Below, one piece after another: positions 1 through 13,045 of a DNA stretch of 64,000 bases. Source of the stretch: Elysia crispata. Taxonomy: Eukaryota > Mollusca > Gastropoda > Plakobranchidae. A program made the translations under genes and the position numbers. Each line of letters opens with the position of its first letter. Position 1 is the stretch's first letter. The stretch covers positions 124,001-188,000 of the forward strand of contig JAWDGP010003890.1 of the NCBI GenBank assembly GCA_033675545.1, given 5' to 3'. Under the pieces are notes generated by a model. It was not told the DNA's origin. It did not search any database and was given only the letters and a program-made list of their open reading frames with translations.

Positions 1-1034
1 GATCGTAAGCAGAGTCGACAGTTGAGACGCTATCCTCAGGACCCTCGAGGGTAAATCTTACCACAGGGTCTGTTCCCGGACACTGTGCGTCAATGTCAGA
101 TTTTTCATCGTCGTCACTATTGCTTGTACTGCTCAAGCTGTCCTCGGTGGATGGCGATGTCTCCAGTGTAAGATCGTCTTCCCCAGAGTGGGGAGAAGAA
201 GCACACCGATTTTTCTCTTCGGCAGCTAGAGTCTCTAGATGCATACAGTGCAAACAAATCTTCGGAATTTCCCATGAAGCTCTTCTGAAAAGCCCTGCTG
301 GTTTGGGGACCGTGAGACTACTGCTTCCGCCAAAATCTATGTGATCAGTGGACAAAATTTCGTCAGGCGAGCTGGCTGAAGGCCAAGGCGTAGCATGATC
401 GAACGAGTTGGACCTCCGCCCACCCAAAGGAGGGTTGAGGCCGTAACTTTCAGTGTCGCTGACGCCTAAGGAATGAACGTCCAGATTCAGTTTAGATTTA
501 CTCTGTTGGCAAATTGAAGGGGCCGAGATCACTGTAGGGACCTGCAGTACAACAGACGACGGACTTCTCTCCTGCTGAGTAACAGTCGCTTCAGTCAAAG
601 CTGATTGCTGCTGTGCTCTAGACAATTCTTCATCTCCGAGTCCAAATACTACCGGTGCCGCTGCTGAATCTTCTTTGTCAACACTTCCTAAAACTATAAA
701 ATCTCCGGACAGTTTTTCTATTGCCTTTCTTTTCTCTTGTAGCTCTGTGAATAAGTCAACATCAGTTTCTCCTGATGTGACAGCCCCCTCTGCTTGGGCG
801 TCCACTCGGCCTTGGCTCATGGAACGCGTGCGACAGCAGGAAACAGATGGCGATTCAGAAACGTCCAGATCAAACTCTGCAGAGTCGACGGACATGGAGC
901 GCCTCGTTCGTGACATGCACATTCTTGCTATGCTAGGGGCTCGGCCTCTGCGTCGGCTGCGCCCTTTCTTTCCTCCCGATGCATCGTGATGCTGCGGTGC
1001 ATGCTGGTGCAGCTCTTGCTGCGACTGTGATGTT
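1..1034 (-). CDS. Large coding exon of an unrecognised Ser/Arg-rich protein, running off the left window edge
   Basis: The minus strand is open for 344 codons with no stop, in non-repetitive, relatively GC-rich sequence; the longest such frame in the window. The exon starts after TTATTCAG (acceptor AG at 1036-1035). Its first base completes a codon begun by the 41 kb exon, so the phases agree. Visible in the product, by residue within the exon: a Gln/His-rich start, a basic GRSRRRGR patch near 24-31, SRTRRSMSVDS near 41-51, a short charged helix-like stretch LQEKRKAIEKL near 98-109, RRASWEIPKICLHC near 250-263 (a basophilic kinase-type RRAS motif followed by a CxxC), and a Ser/Asp-rich SSTSNSDDDEKSD stretch near 306-318. 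There is no signal peptide or membrane segment. Composition suggests a mostly disordered intracellular protein. I do not recognise the family. The open frame continues past position 1. Confidence 0.85.
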
Positions 1035-1037
1035 CTG

Positions 1038-4000
1038 AATAAGTTAATCATAATGCACAACACACACACGAACCTGTGAATCCAGCATAACTCTATCTTT
1101 GTTTGCTAAGAAAATCTCTTTTGCATTTAGGCGTACAGACTCGCGGTCATTGCATTGTATGTATAGACTTCCACTCTCTCCACGAATAAACAAGCAAGTT
1201 TCAATGTTGAGAGCTCCGTGCTTATCTCATCACTCCAATGCTAACTAGCAAGATTGCACTCTAGCTTACATAGTATTAACCCTACCTAAAAGGTTCAGGG
1301 AAAGATGGAATGAAAAACATAATACAAAATCTATTTCGGTATATATAATCTAAGTATTAACCGAACACACAATTCTCTTTAAAGCCATCTTGAAAACACA
1401 CCATCGGACCATTTGGGTTCACCCAAGAACACAACACGGTTAATAATAGAAATCCAGTAAACAAAATACGCGCACGACCAAACAATAAGCTTAACCTGCA
1501 CACATCTTTTCAACCAGTGAGCGCACATTACGATTTTAAGCTTATAACAAATTCTTTATACACTAGAAAAAATAGAATCAAAAACAGTTGAAATAAGCCT
1601 TCCAACTTTAAAAAAAAATTGGTTATCTTGGGTCCTATCATAGCCAATTGATTCCCTCTCTCCTCATTATTGATTCTAAACTTCATCATTCAAAGTCTCA
1701 AAGTAAATAATGGAGAATCAGATCCGATCTATGATTCTATCATCACTAAGTTGGCGGTCCCTGAGAGTAAACGCTGGAATAATCCATGCTTGCGTCAGGA
1801 GGCAGTTCGATCGGAAAATCCTCACGAACGCCAAGCAAAGGAAAAACAGGACTCTTCTCTTTTTTTCTTTACAGCGCCACATTACTTTAATGGATATAAC
1901 CGTTAGAGGGATCCTGAAATCCCTCTTTCTCTACCCACTCTCCTACACTCCATCTTATTTTTTCTTCTCACACAAATACGCTCAGATTTCTTAAAACATA
2001 ACCTAAAAAAACGCGCTGCACAAAGATTAAAAAAAATTTTAGCCTGGTGAGAGGGAAGGAGGAAAAGCAAGGTAGGGACGAGTAAGAGAAACAAAAAGAG
2101 AGAAGATATAATAAACAGATCGAAAGACAGAAAATAAGCAATACAATGAATGTGAGGACGGAGAACACACAAACGACAAAACGGAAATGGAAAGGAGAAG
2201 GAAGAGGAAAAGAAGATGAGCTATTATAAGAGAGAATGAAGAAACTTAGCCTTTGAGTGCTTTTTAGCTCGACAAAGCATAATGGGACAAGCAGGATAAA
2301 AATGTAACGATAATATCTCATCTTTAGACTCTCTCTCTCTCTCGCTCTCGCTCTCGCTCTCATCCTTTCTCATTCAATCTCTGTAATTCTATCTTTCTTT
2401 TTCTCATTCAATCTCTGTAATTCTATCTCTTTCTCTGTCACTTTATTTCCATCTCTATAAATCTTTTTTTCTTTAAAAAATATTCTACAGAACGGAGAAC
2501 ACGTTAATTAATAAAGAGAGAAACTCAACTGTTCCAGAGATAAGGAAAGGAAGGCACTAATTGTTGGTATCGATACCTCGTACATATTCCGAGATAATCA
2601 TGTGCAAGTTTATTGTTCCGACCGGTAAGCAAGGCAGATATTACCAGGAAAAAGTTCGAAAACATATTTAATTTTAGTTTCGGTCGTAGATTGAAGGATG
2701 AATCATGATTTAACAGCGTCCCGATGGAGAACAGTAAATAAGTATAAGAAGGAAAAAATGTAAACACTAGTTCCCCCCGAAAATGCTGTACTTATCCAAA
2801 TAAGGTTCGAGGGATTTTTGGAGCTTTCATAATTATAAATGTATATTTTACTATGCAGATGTTCTCATCTTCATTGTGGTCCAGTGATAATGTCTCTGTG
2901 CCCTCTGCCAACTTCGATTGAAATATTTAACATGAGAGAAAAGACATTCGTTCGTGAATATAAGGTCAAGCCTTACTTTTCATAGTCTGATCAAACCCTG
3001 GAAAGATTTAACCCCTATCATATTCATCAACAAAGACATAGCCGTCGTGATTGAAAAGATGAAAAGGTTTACCTCAGAACTTAGGGAAAGTTGTTCAGAG
3101 GCTTTTTCACAATTCTTAAGACAGATTTGGAACCTTTTTGGTATAGGCATAATCGAATTTCAATGATAGTTCAAGACGGCGACGTAAGATCTTTTAAAAC
3201 ATGATAAAAATATACTTCATAACTTTACTAGATAACCGAAATAAACCTAGGTTTTCTATCAAACTAGTATCGATCGGTGAAAGCTTGGATCTATCTAAAG
3301 AGCGATGCAACCCGTACATATGCATGTTGTGTATTTGTTTTTGTTTCGTTTGCTTTCTTGTGTCAAGTAAAATAGATTAAAAAAAAATAAAGGTAATAAA
3401 ACAAAAATGGAGCCTTCTCTTGTTATTTTTCATAGTTTGCAGTGGTCTGCAATGTGGTTTTGGTTCACACTGGTCTGATAAACATCTTTTCCAATCCAGC
3501 GCCATAAATAATCTAATCATTAACACTTTCCTTTGAACAGAAAATATTAATCCCACACCATAGAAGGAATGAGTGCGACAACGTAGTTAACAAAATAATT
3601 TACATAATTATTTGAAAAGTATTTAAAAGGTCATCAACGAGCCATTATCGGCTAAGATATCTTTCTCAACTCAAACAGATGCATTGGAAAGGAACAAGAT
3701 GTAGTGACAGTCATCACTGGATTAAACAAACGGAATTAACTTCTGTAATGATTGTCGGCCTCACATGTAGTATAACTCTATAAGAGAGGAGGCAGGACGG
3801 CGATGGTGTAACGAGCTTTCCTAAAGGCCACAATGCCGCCCTATAGCCTGTAATTGTTCAATGTTCAGACCTACTGCTATGAAAGCCGAGTTTCTGTCAT
3901 TAGATCACGATGCCACAGCAGAACTCATAACGCACTTAAAGAAGAGAGCACACTACAAAGATTGAGGAAAACATAAAGCGTGTCACAGTAATGATTTAAT

Positions 4001-4315
4001 TCAATTAAAAGAAAGATAGTTTTAGTTTGCACTAGTTTAAAACTTAATTGAGCTCACATCATAAGGCGGAAGCATGCGTGAGAGAGGGGTAGCTATATGA
4101 AGACAGATGGGTAGAGAGAATGAAAGACATGCTTAAGAGAGTAAAAGAGATAGAGTTTGTTGTTTGATATAGCGGCTTTACAACCTCATAATCCGTTGGG
4201 TAGGACGCAACGGGAAAGATAAAGCCCTAAAGTAACCTACCGATTGTCTGAGGGTCACATCCGCAAAGAAGTTTCCTGTGGACATCAGGGCGGATACTCT
4301 GACCCACAGATCCCG

Positions 4316-4318
<3 letters not shown>
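1038..4318. other. Intron sequence without recognisable genes
   Basis: AT-rich unique sequence. Apart from the CT patch near 2330-2430 it shows only short purine-rich stretches (2040-2230). Open frames here are short and unsupported. Confidence 0.6.
2369..2430. repeat. 34-bp-period tandem duplication in a CT-rich patch
   Basis: CTCATTCAATCTCTGTAATT followed by CTATCT occurs at 2369 and again 34 bases later, next to CT and CTCG repeats at 2330-2362. Confidence 0.85.
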
Positions 4319-4375
<57 letters not shown>

Positions 4376-4427
4376 AATAGATAAAGAGAGAGAGAAGAGA
4401 CGAGAGATAGATAGATAGATAGATAAA

Positions 4428-4512
<85 letters not shown>

Positions 4513-4535
4513 AATAGATAAAGAGAGAGAGAAGA

Positions 4536-4612
<77 letters not shown>
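4319..4612. repeat. GA microsatellite with internal duplication
   Basis: Long GA runs interrupted twice by the same insert GGGAAATAGATAAAGAGAGA (from about 4372 and 4508), with a GATA patch at 4407-4424. The interruptions show segmental duplication of the tract. Confidence 0.95.
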
Positions 4613-4615
<3 letters not shown>

Positions 4616-5231
4616 TCACAATCAGCCAGTCTCCAGAAAATCCATTTCGAACAATGTTCTCTATGCAGCGTAGCAGGAAACTCAATATCATTAATATTTC
4701 ATAAAAATATAATCCATCGCTTTCTAAACAGCAGGCTCTATAAAGCGATCAGTTTAAAAAACACCATCGAAGTTTATTGTGTTGGATACAAAACCAAAAA
4801 GGAGGACTTGATTCGATCTTCGGCTTTCTGAACAGATCTAGCTAATGGAATGAGCTTGAAAAAAATTGGACGGTTTTCCAAACATTGGCTTGTCTTAACC
4901 ACTTTCCTTGTTGATAAATGTCCTTCGCTGGGTAAACAAAAAAGAATAGATTTAATAATAATCTTTAGCTGTTCCTACCAACTGATGAGAGTGGCATCCC
5001 CTTGTTTGCAATTCCGTTATCTTTTAGGCTTGGAGATTTTACAGGTATCATTTGACTTATGAGAGAAGACAGATAAATTGCGTCAGTCTAAAAATTGATG
5101 TAGGAGTAGATTGACAGCACATTTTCAAAGTCTTAATATCATTTCATTTCAGTATGAATACTAGTGAATCCGAAAACTTTTGCCGACAAAAGATTTCAGC
5201 AGTGCTTTAAGCCGTAACAGGCGGAAAAGAG

Positions 5232-5269
5232 TGACGTCAGAGGTAAGTCACCATGGCAATCCGCCATGG
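5232..5269. promoter_or_regulatory. CRE plus X-box-like site and hairpin (candidate regulatory cluster)
   Basis: A full palindromic CRE, TGACGTCA, lies at 5232-5239. GTCACCATGGCAAT (5247-5260) is one base from an RFX X-box, and CCATGGC-aatcc-GCCATGG (5251-5269) is a perfect 7-bp hairpin. CREB and RFX sites are known to cluster in animal promoters and enhancers. Here the cluster lies inside the large intron next to the MITE, so an intronic enhancer or alternative promoter is possible, as is chance. Confidence 0.3.
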
Positions 5270-5310
5270 TTCCAAACCTTAGGCTCGGGACTGTGATACA
5301 GAAACGCAAA

Positions 5311-5428
5311 ATGTACATTTACTATATAGCGAAATTATATATATATATATATATATATATAGATATAGATATTTAAGCGTAATTAGAATATTTATAGGTC
5401 TGAAATTTCGCTATATAGTATATATATA

Positions 5429-5460
<32 letters not shown>

Positions 5461-5516
5461 TAAGCGTAATTAGAATATTTATAGGTCTGAAATTTCGCTA
5501 TATAGTAAATATACAT
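5311..5516. mobile_element. MITE-like element with 26-bp terminal inverted repeats and an internal duplication
   Basis: The ends are inverted copies: atttactatatagcgaaatt at 5317-5336 matches the reverse complement of 5491-5510 exactly, and the match extends to 26 bp (5311-5336 and 5491-5516) with one mismatch. The inside is a near-perfect tandem duplication. A (TA)n tract, GATATAGATATTTAAGCG, an AT-rich spacer and aatttcgctatatagta occur at about 5337-5420 and again at about 5421-5507, so the right end is present twice. There is no coding capacity. Target-site duplications are not clear. A fold-back non-autonomous DNA transposon is the simplest reading. Confidence 0.7.
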
Positions 5517-5640
<124 letters not shown>

Positions 5641-6252
5641 TGTGTCGAACATTTACTACAAACTAAGTGCTTAACAACAAACTGTTTGTGCCATTAAATT
5701 TACACTTTCAACCAAACGTGCTCCCCTTCATTACATTGTTCTAAGGTGTGTGAAATTACGTGAGTCAAAGCGCATCATTGCAGTGCTCCAGAAGAGCAAA
5801 GAAAAGTGGGGTCTCAATTGACGATGCATAAAGAGTTGCTTAAAATCTTTATTCACAATGGATATAAAGCACCTCTAATTTCAATAATATAGGAAACATT
5901 GCCGCATTCAATTTGGGGTATCGGAGGGGCAGGGGGGATCTATTTCATGGATAGGCCTCCGCTAAGTAGGCAAAATAAACCATGAATAATAATCATAATG
6001 TACCGGTGCATAAGTATGTGTACTAAACTATTTTCCAATTTTGAAATACTTATGTAAATTAAGCACTAGGCCTGTCACTTAAGCATCGTGCATTTTATAA
6101 TCAAATAACTATACATGATAGGTATGATGAAACAATGCTGAGATGGATAAATATGCAGTTAATATATCAAACGTTAAAATCGATGCTACATAAGGTATGA
6201 GACTTGATAATTCTACATCAAATAAAGTTTATTTAAGCTCTTTTCTTCTTCT

Positions 6253-6255
<3 letters not shown>

Positions 6256-6318
<63 letters not shown>
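6256..6318. repeat. CT microsatellite
   Basis: Nearly pure CT dinucleotides after a CTTCTTCTTC lead-in. Confidence 0.95.
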
Positions 6319-6601
6319 GCTTTGACACTCTATCTCTTTACCATCCTTTCTTTCTCTCACGTCCCCATCCCGTTCGGTGAAAGCCTGCGGCCCATACACG
6401 TTTTAGGTTTTTGTGAGAATAGATATTAATATGTAACATGAGACCCACATTTTTTTTAACTATGCTTTTAGATTTAAAAAAGTGCTCTTTCTTTATTCAG
6501 CTAACGCTTTGTTCCTTTGTTTCGCGTCAAGTACATCGATCAGCCCCTAACTTAAAAACAAAACCGTGTGCTCTGAAACAGTGAGAGCAAGAGAGGAGAA
6601 T

Positions 6602-6604
<3 letters not shown>

Positions 6605-6691
<87 letters not shown>

Positions 6692-6715
6692 GAGAGAGAA
6701 AAGGGGGGGGGGGGG
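6605..6715. repeat. GA microsatellite ending in G13
   Basis: About 41 GA units, an interrupted GA stretch, then 13 G's at 6703-6715. Confidence 0.95.
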
Positions 6716-6898
6716 TATCTTCAGCTAACATTATAGGAAATTGAGATATTTTCGGTGTCGGACAGCAAAAGATTATGTCAGGTTCTGATACAATACAGAA
6801 GCCAGCAACAGATCTATTACTTGTCAGACATTATTTCTTAACGCAAACAGAGGAAGGATAAACTAAGTGATTCGGCGAACAATTTGCAAGTAAACATA

Positions 6899-6943
6899 TT
6901 GTTGTTGTTGTTGTTGTTGTTGTTGTTATTATTATTATTATTA
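6899..6943. repeat. (GTT)n-(ATT)n microsatellite
   Basis: Nine GTT units pass into about five ATT units. Confidence 0.9.
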
Positions 6944-9900
6944 ATTTATTCCCCCATTGCACTCCTTTAACACAAATCTCCGGATAGAGGCCACTAACAT
7001 TATCTTACATTTCCTCGAACCTTTTTATCTTCTTTATCAAACGCCGCTTTGTCTCCGATAAACTCCAAGACACTGAGACAAACATTAAAAAAAAAAAACG
7101 TTAAAATTTAAAGAAATACTGAGTGCATCGAATGGAAAGACCAATCGACAAAGCTGTGTATTTGCCATTGTTTATTGTGCCCCGTCACGACATCTCGAGT
7201 CGTTGAACCGACGGCCAGCCTTGAGAGTAGCGCATGGCAATCTGGACTTATTGCATGGTTTCATGTCACGATGGCGAAACCGCTCTTCACCATCGGCGCC
7301 GAGTCTATCGGATTCTGATTCAGTGAAGCTTTCGCGATGGTCAATTAATGCTTTCCTGCACGACAAGTTATCACATATTGCGTGATTGAGGGTAGACTAA
7401 ATTGTGCGTAGGGGTGCGGGAAATAGGGCGGGAATCTGCGGTACTTATTTACTTTGATCTTTGGGGCTGGACTTTTCGAGGAAAAAGACGTTTAATATAA
7501 ATTATTAAACAACTAGCAGCTTTACAAGACCGGTAGTAACAGGCATTTATCCGCGGTGCTGCACTTTACTTGCAACTTTGTATACAACATGTGTGATAGG
7601 CGCTGGAATGTGTCTAGTCTCATTTGGCGACATCATGTTGTTTCCTCGTGATAAGTTATAACTGAAGTGTTGAAAGACGTAAACACATTGCAATACGATT
7701 TCTCGTTAAATGATGTCTGTTCTTTGAATGCGTTTGAATTTTTGAGTAAAAACAAGGAACAGGAGTGGGGTAGCTTGTTGAGTGGAACTCTTTTTTCGCC
7801 TCCGTTCAATGCGGTCATCGCCTGGCTATTCTATTGGCCGCAAATCAGTCCAAAAAAAAAAAAAAAAAACATTTAAAAAAAAAAGATACATTTCCTTTCT
7901 TTGAATTTCTTTTTCTTACCCGCACAATAAAATATGTTTCCCTCGAGCTCGCGCTGCCGGGGTTTGTAGACATTTTTTGAGACAAGACCAGTAGCTCTCG
8001 GGCCATCTATAAATCTTTAATGAGCCGGGCTAGCTGTTCAGGCTCCAAAGTGTCACTGTAAGCGGAATTGCTTTTCTCTCTGAGAGCTTTGGGCAATGTT
8101 ATGCTACATCGTACACACTAGAGCAAAAGAAACAAGGAGGATATTTTGAACCAAAAGCAATACTAGCATCAGGGTGTAAACTTTTCTTTGCACAGTTCAA
8201 GAGGTAAACACCCCAAGCAGTTGTAATTTATTCAGCGGTTACTGGGATGATCTCAAGTTTTTCGTATCGTAATCAACAAAATACGATTGATCATTGTTCT
8301 TGTTTTTATTTTCTTATTTTAGGTTTACGTTTCGTTTTTAAATCAAGTTTCTTGTTTTATTATTTGAGGTCTACCATAGTACACTATTTCTTTTTCACGA
8401 GCAGTGTTGCCATGGAGCATGTAGAGCAATGTAGAAATTCTGGGTATGACATATTTTCATATGTAGAGGAGTCATCCTTTAAAAATATTCAGAAAAGGAG
8501 GGGGGAGGGGGGGGGGGGGGCGCGGTCGTATACAATCAAAATAGTTCAATAATTGTATTTGATAGTTTAGTTATCTTTTTTTTACTATGTACGGATGTTG
8601 CTTATTTGTGCTATGTTTGTAGTGAGTGTGCCATGCACTCTGTGACTCATATAATCTGGGCTGTTAATTTGCCTCTCAAGAAAAGATAACATTAACTGAG
8701 GCGGATCAGTATTCGCCTCTCATGAACTTCCTTCTAGAGACGAGCATGTTGCCATGCATCGTTAACTGCCCAAATTGGCAATATTAGTCTCTATTAAATC
8801 AATAGTGTATAAACCATAAAGACTTTTAGCATAAATGATAAAGAAATCAATGCACGGATATTTCTGCCGATATTTTGTTGTCATTTACAGTTTTTAATGG
8901 GCCATGTCTGTTAGGTACTCTATTCAATTAAGTATAATTTAAATCAGATTGGTTCTCGGTCCCATTACAGAAATCGCCGATGATGACATCGACGACGACG
9001 ACGGTGATGATGATGATGATGATGAAGGCGATTCATGTTAGATGCTATAATGTATCCTCCATGAGAGGAGAAATGGAGAAGTGGACCCAGAGGTCCTTTA
9101 CCATAATGAATTTGACTTTATTTTGGTGCGCACATGGCTACAAATTTCTAGGTGTAAGACATTTGACGCGCTCTAAATTAAGACAGTAAATGAATTTTAA
9201 AATGGAATTTTCTCTTTCATTCAACCTTACTTTAACTACGTTGAGATTCTTCCCTCCCCTTCGGTCTCTTCCATTTTAAGTAGAAATCTTTGTCTTTCAG
9301 CAGATTACTAGTTTAGGTTTTCAAGTAATGGAAACCTTGAGCCAACCTATTTCATGAAAGGGCATACACATATGTCAAATAATAAGAAAAAAATGATAAT
9401 AATATAAAAATAACGGACATGGTGCGCGAGGAAAAAAACTAAGCAGTGGCGAAGAAAAGAGTAAAAAAGGGAAAACCAGAAAAGTCTCCCGGGACCCAAG
9501 CCAAACATCTGACGCCCACGCGCATATGCTCAACCCTCAACAAGAGGTTTGCTCGTATTTTTGTTTCACTCGTTTCTTCCTCATCATTTTCCAAAGCACC
9601 GAGGGTTCTGCTCTTCTCACAACTGAAGCTTTCCGTGGCGCGGAGTATCTCGTGAAAATTCGAGGAAAAAAATAATGTGTGCCCTTGAAAAGGGTCGTCT
9701 AAACTATATTCTATTCACATTCGAAAAAAGATACGATGAAGAGCCTGAATAACGTTCGAGCTAAACTTGAAAATCACAACCGTGCAACAAATAATCTATT
9801 TTGATAATATATTCCAGACAATGCTTCAGTTATGAAAAAAAATTGTGAAGAGATGAAGACGGTACTGATGATAAAAAATAATTATAATGATGATGGTGAT
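6944..9900. other. Intron sequence, few recognisable features
   Basis: Contains the candidate terminal exon at 7172-7355 (a locally GC-richer patch), a 17-A run near 7852, a G-rich patch at 8496-8520 and a small GAC/GAT triplet tract at 8978-9026. Open frames of 60-100 codons here have no domain features. Confidence 0.5.
7172..7355 (-). CDS. Candidate alternative terminal exon inside the large intron (weak)
   Basis: On the minus strand, CTTGTCGTGCAG (AG at 7357-7356) precedes 184 open bases. One base completes a codon, then 60 codons and TAA. That phase fits the donor of the 41 kb exon. The encoded peptide (KALIDHRESFTESESDRLG onward) is charged and not low-complexity. AATAAA overlaps the stop codon (7171-7176), and a T-rich stretch follows in transcript orientation about 70 bases on. 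The pyrimidine tract is weak and no homology is recognised, so it could be chance. Confidence 0.2.
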
Positions 9901-9930
9901 GATAATAATAATAACAACAACAACAACAGC

Positions 9931-10026
<96 letters not shown>
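9901..10026. repeat. (AAT)n microsatellite
   Basis: About 35 AAT units with a short AAC/AGC stretch at the left end. The poly-Asn, poly-Ile, poly-Tyr and poly-Leu frames are artefacts. Confidence 0.95.
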
Positions 10027-10029
<3 letters not shown>

Positions 10030-12980
10030 AGTATGAAATAATATGAACAAAAAGAACATTTTCCCTGAGGAATTCGAGGATCAAAATTCTTGAGCAGCTC
10101 TACGGGCATCGCGGGAGGTTAAAAATGCAGCGTCTTTCTTGAGTCATAAGTTTGCCAAAGACAGGAAAGCTTAGGATCTAGAACTATTGTTACAAAGATA
10201 AAGAAAGATCCTTTGCCATGAGAGAAAAAGACAAGTAACTATTGTTCCTGGCTTCAAGAAGTGTCTCAAGTAAAAGATGAAGTGCTTGTTGGTGTCTTGG
10301 TAATATGATCTCCCGGCCAATGGCCTGATCGGATTGGGTGCTCAGGACTTTAGGGAATCATTACTCTTTTCATTTTTTTAATTGTTTCATATCGATCTTT
10401 CGGGGGAGAATTGCGATACTTGCATCTCTTTTTCATACATCTTTCTTTTCCAATTTTCTCCTAACCTTGCCTTTCCTTCACATTTTAAATCATTTTTCTT
10501 CTCTAGGTTGTGCTTACTAAGACATCAACAGCAAATGAATAATCTTCAAACACAGGCATACAATATTTAAGAAACGACCCGCTGAACCAAAGAAGTTTTT
10601 ATCAGCAATTTTTAAAACATGGACAGAACTGTTGTAATAACCAATACACTAATAAAAAAAAACAACCCAAAAGTAACATTGTATAGCTGTTACTAAATCT
10701 GCGAATAATATTCAAACAAGAACACAAAAAAAAATTACACCACATTCTAAGAGACGTAGAAAGCCACAGAATGATCGTGTATTTTTTTTAACATGGTTTT
10801 ATGGTTATATAGATCGATGTCGTTCGCTTTATTTTATTTTGTATTTGAGTTTTCAATATATTATATCTCAGCGTTGAGAAAAACCTTGCTTGTATAAAGC
10901 ATTATTTAAACATGAAGGACCTTAGAGCTGTATGTTATTGCTGTCTTGAAAAGGCACAAAAGAGACTAATAACGTAACAATTCAAAAGGATAAACTGAAC
11001 ATGAATTTACAATTTCCGTGAGTTTTTCATCGTAAAACAAGCTGCAACCAGAGGTAAAGGTTCCATGTAATTCAAACATTTCTAACAATCTAAATTGAGC
11101 TGTTTATGTACCACAGTGCACTGCGCATCGTCTTAACTCTAAGACCATTTCCTCAAAATAAAATTTCTCTTTATGAGAAATGGAACTTCTCTTGTCTTTT
11201 GTTTGATAATCCGACATATTTTGTATCCTTAAGCTGATCGGCAGAGCATGGAATAATTTGGTGTCGGTTTAAACATTGTATAACGTGATGCATTGACTAG
11301 ACACTCACTCATAACCCACCTTGACTTGCAGGATGTCCTTATTGACTGGTTGTCATGTATGTCTTTTTCATGACTATCTCTCATTGTCTCGATCCAATAT
11401 AATTACATGACTTTAAATCTATTCGCTTTGTGAGCGTAACATTTACATATTAGCGTTGACAACGACATTTCAGAAAAAAAAAAAAAAAAAAAAAAAAAAA
11501 ACAAAAAAAAACCACGACAACTTTAAAGAAAATGCTATTTTCGAATGCAAGGATAGACTATAACAAATCTGCTCAAAGAGAATGAAAGAATTTCTTCAAA
11601 ATGCCTTTATGTTTTATCTATCTCTTTTTTTAAAAAAAAGTCGCTTACATTTGCGACCTTTCTATTCAGTTATTCCATTGTCACTGAAAAAAAAATACAA
11701 CTAAACTGATTAAAGCAAGCCATAAAGATTCCATCCCATAAAGCAAAGGCTCTCTTGTAATCCTCTTTATAATTTTTTTCCCCCAAAACATTATTTTTCT
11801 CTAAAATCTTATTCCCAAAGATTTCATTTTAAATAATATTGAAGAACAGTAAGGTCTTCGACAATTTACCTTGCTAATTTACATCTTAGCGATCATTAAA
11901 GCAACGCTCAATTAATGAAACAGTAAGGCATTTGGCGAAAGTTGAGATTGTCCTAAATATTTGTTATGTACAAAGGTTTCAATTTACAAGATTCATCTAA
12001 AAAATTACAAACAAATCGAAAAATACGTAATGACAATATTCCCTGCTTTCGGAGGAGCTTCAGCTCAAAGTCGTTTTTGATTGAATTTAGAATTTTTAAT
12101 GTTTGAAAAGAAAAAAAAAAGACTAAACTCATTATTGGAGATGGCCAACGGTCTCGGTTGAATACTGAGAGGTGGTTTGGGGTCATATATTTATTTCGCG
12201 CATAACCACAGGATCCAGGAGGCATAAACATAGAGAGTTATAACAGCAACAGCAAACGTAATATAAAAGTGACTGTCTTAAAGACGATCGCAATAGCAAC
12301 TATGGCGACTACACATGAACACGACGACGACGACGATGGCCAATTTCAAAGATGGCGATGACGACAATATTCAACGTTTGTATTATACACTGAACAAAAA
12401 CTAAAAGGAAGAAAAATACGGTCACTACTGCTTCAGACAATGACATGTAAACAGTACTTTTTTTTTACAGGATGAACAAATAAAGACTGAATCGGTACAC
12501 TACACACTATTCATAAGTATTGCACTTTGAACCTATAGACATCCTTCACTCGGTCGATCAATAGTGGGAAAAGATGTCACTATCAATCACAATAATCTAG
12601 CCTATAATGCGGCGTCTCAGTATAATACTTTAAATATTATTGAACGTTATTGATTGGTTGATAATTATACACAATGCTGAGCAACGCAAGCGTGTTTGCC
12701 CATTGTGTATGCGCAACTCCTTCAGGCCGAATACATTATTATACAACAGCCGCGAGTCCTAACCATACATGTAAATATTTATTAGTTAGTAGGTCATAAC
12801 GAACGTTAGTAGGAGCGAAGCGAGAGAGGGATATAGGGATAGAGAAGGAGAAAAAGGATAGAGAGAGAAGTGAGAGGAAAGAGAGCGAGAAAAAGGATGG
12901 AGATTAAAAAAAAAGAGAATGGTAGGAAGGTGAAGCTGCAACAATTAGAGACTTTATAAGTATCATATTTTTTTTATAAA

Positions 12981-12984
<4 letters not shown>
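10027..12984. other. AT-rich intron sequence without genes
   Basis: Only A/T homopolymers stand out: 28 A's at 11474-11501 and shorter runs near 10650, 10728 and 12110. A small GAC triplet stretch lies near 12322. Confidence 0.6.

Positions 12985-13044
<60 letters not shown>
12985..13044. repeat. CT microsatellite
   Basis: About 27 CT units, followed by a further 130 bases of imperfect pyrimidine-rich sequence. Confidence 0.95.

Positions 13045-13045
<1 letters not shown>

Noticed and set aside
675..989. 104-codon plus-strand frame
   Set aside because: Antisense shadow of the minus-strand coding exon, which is open over its full length and has matching splice phase.
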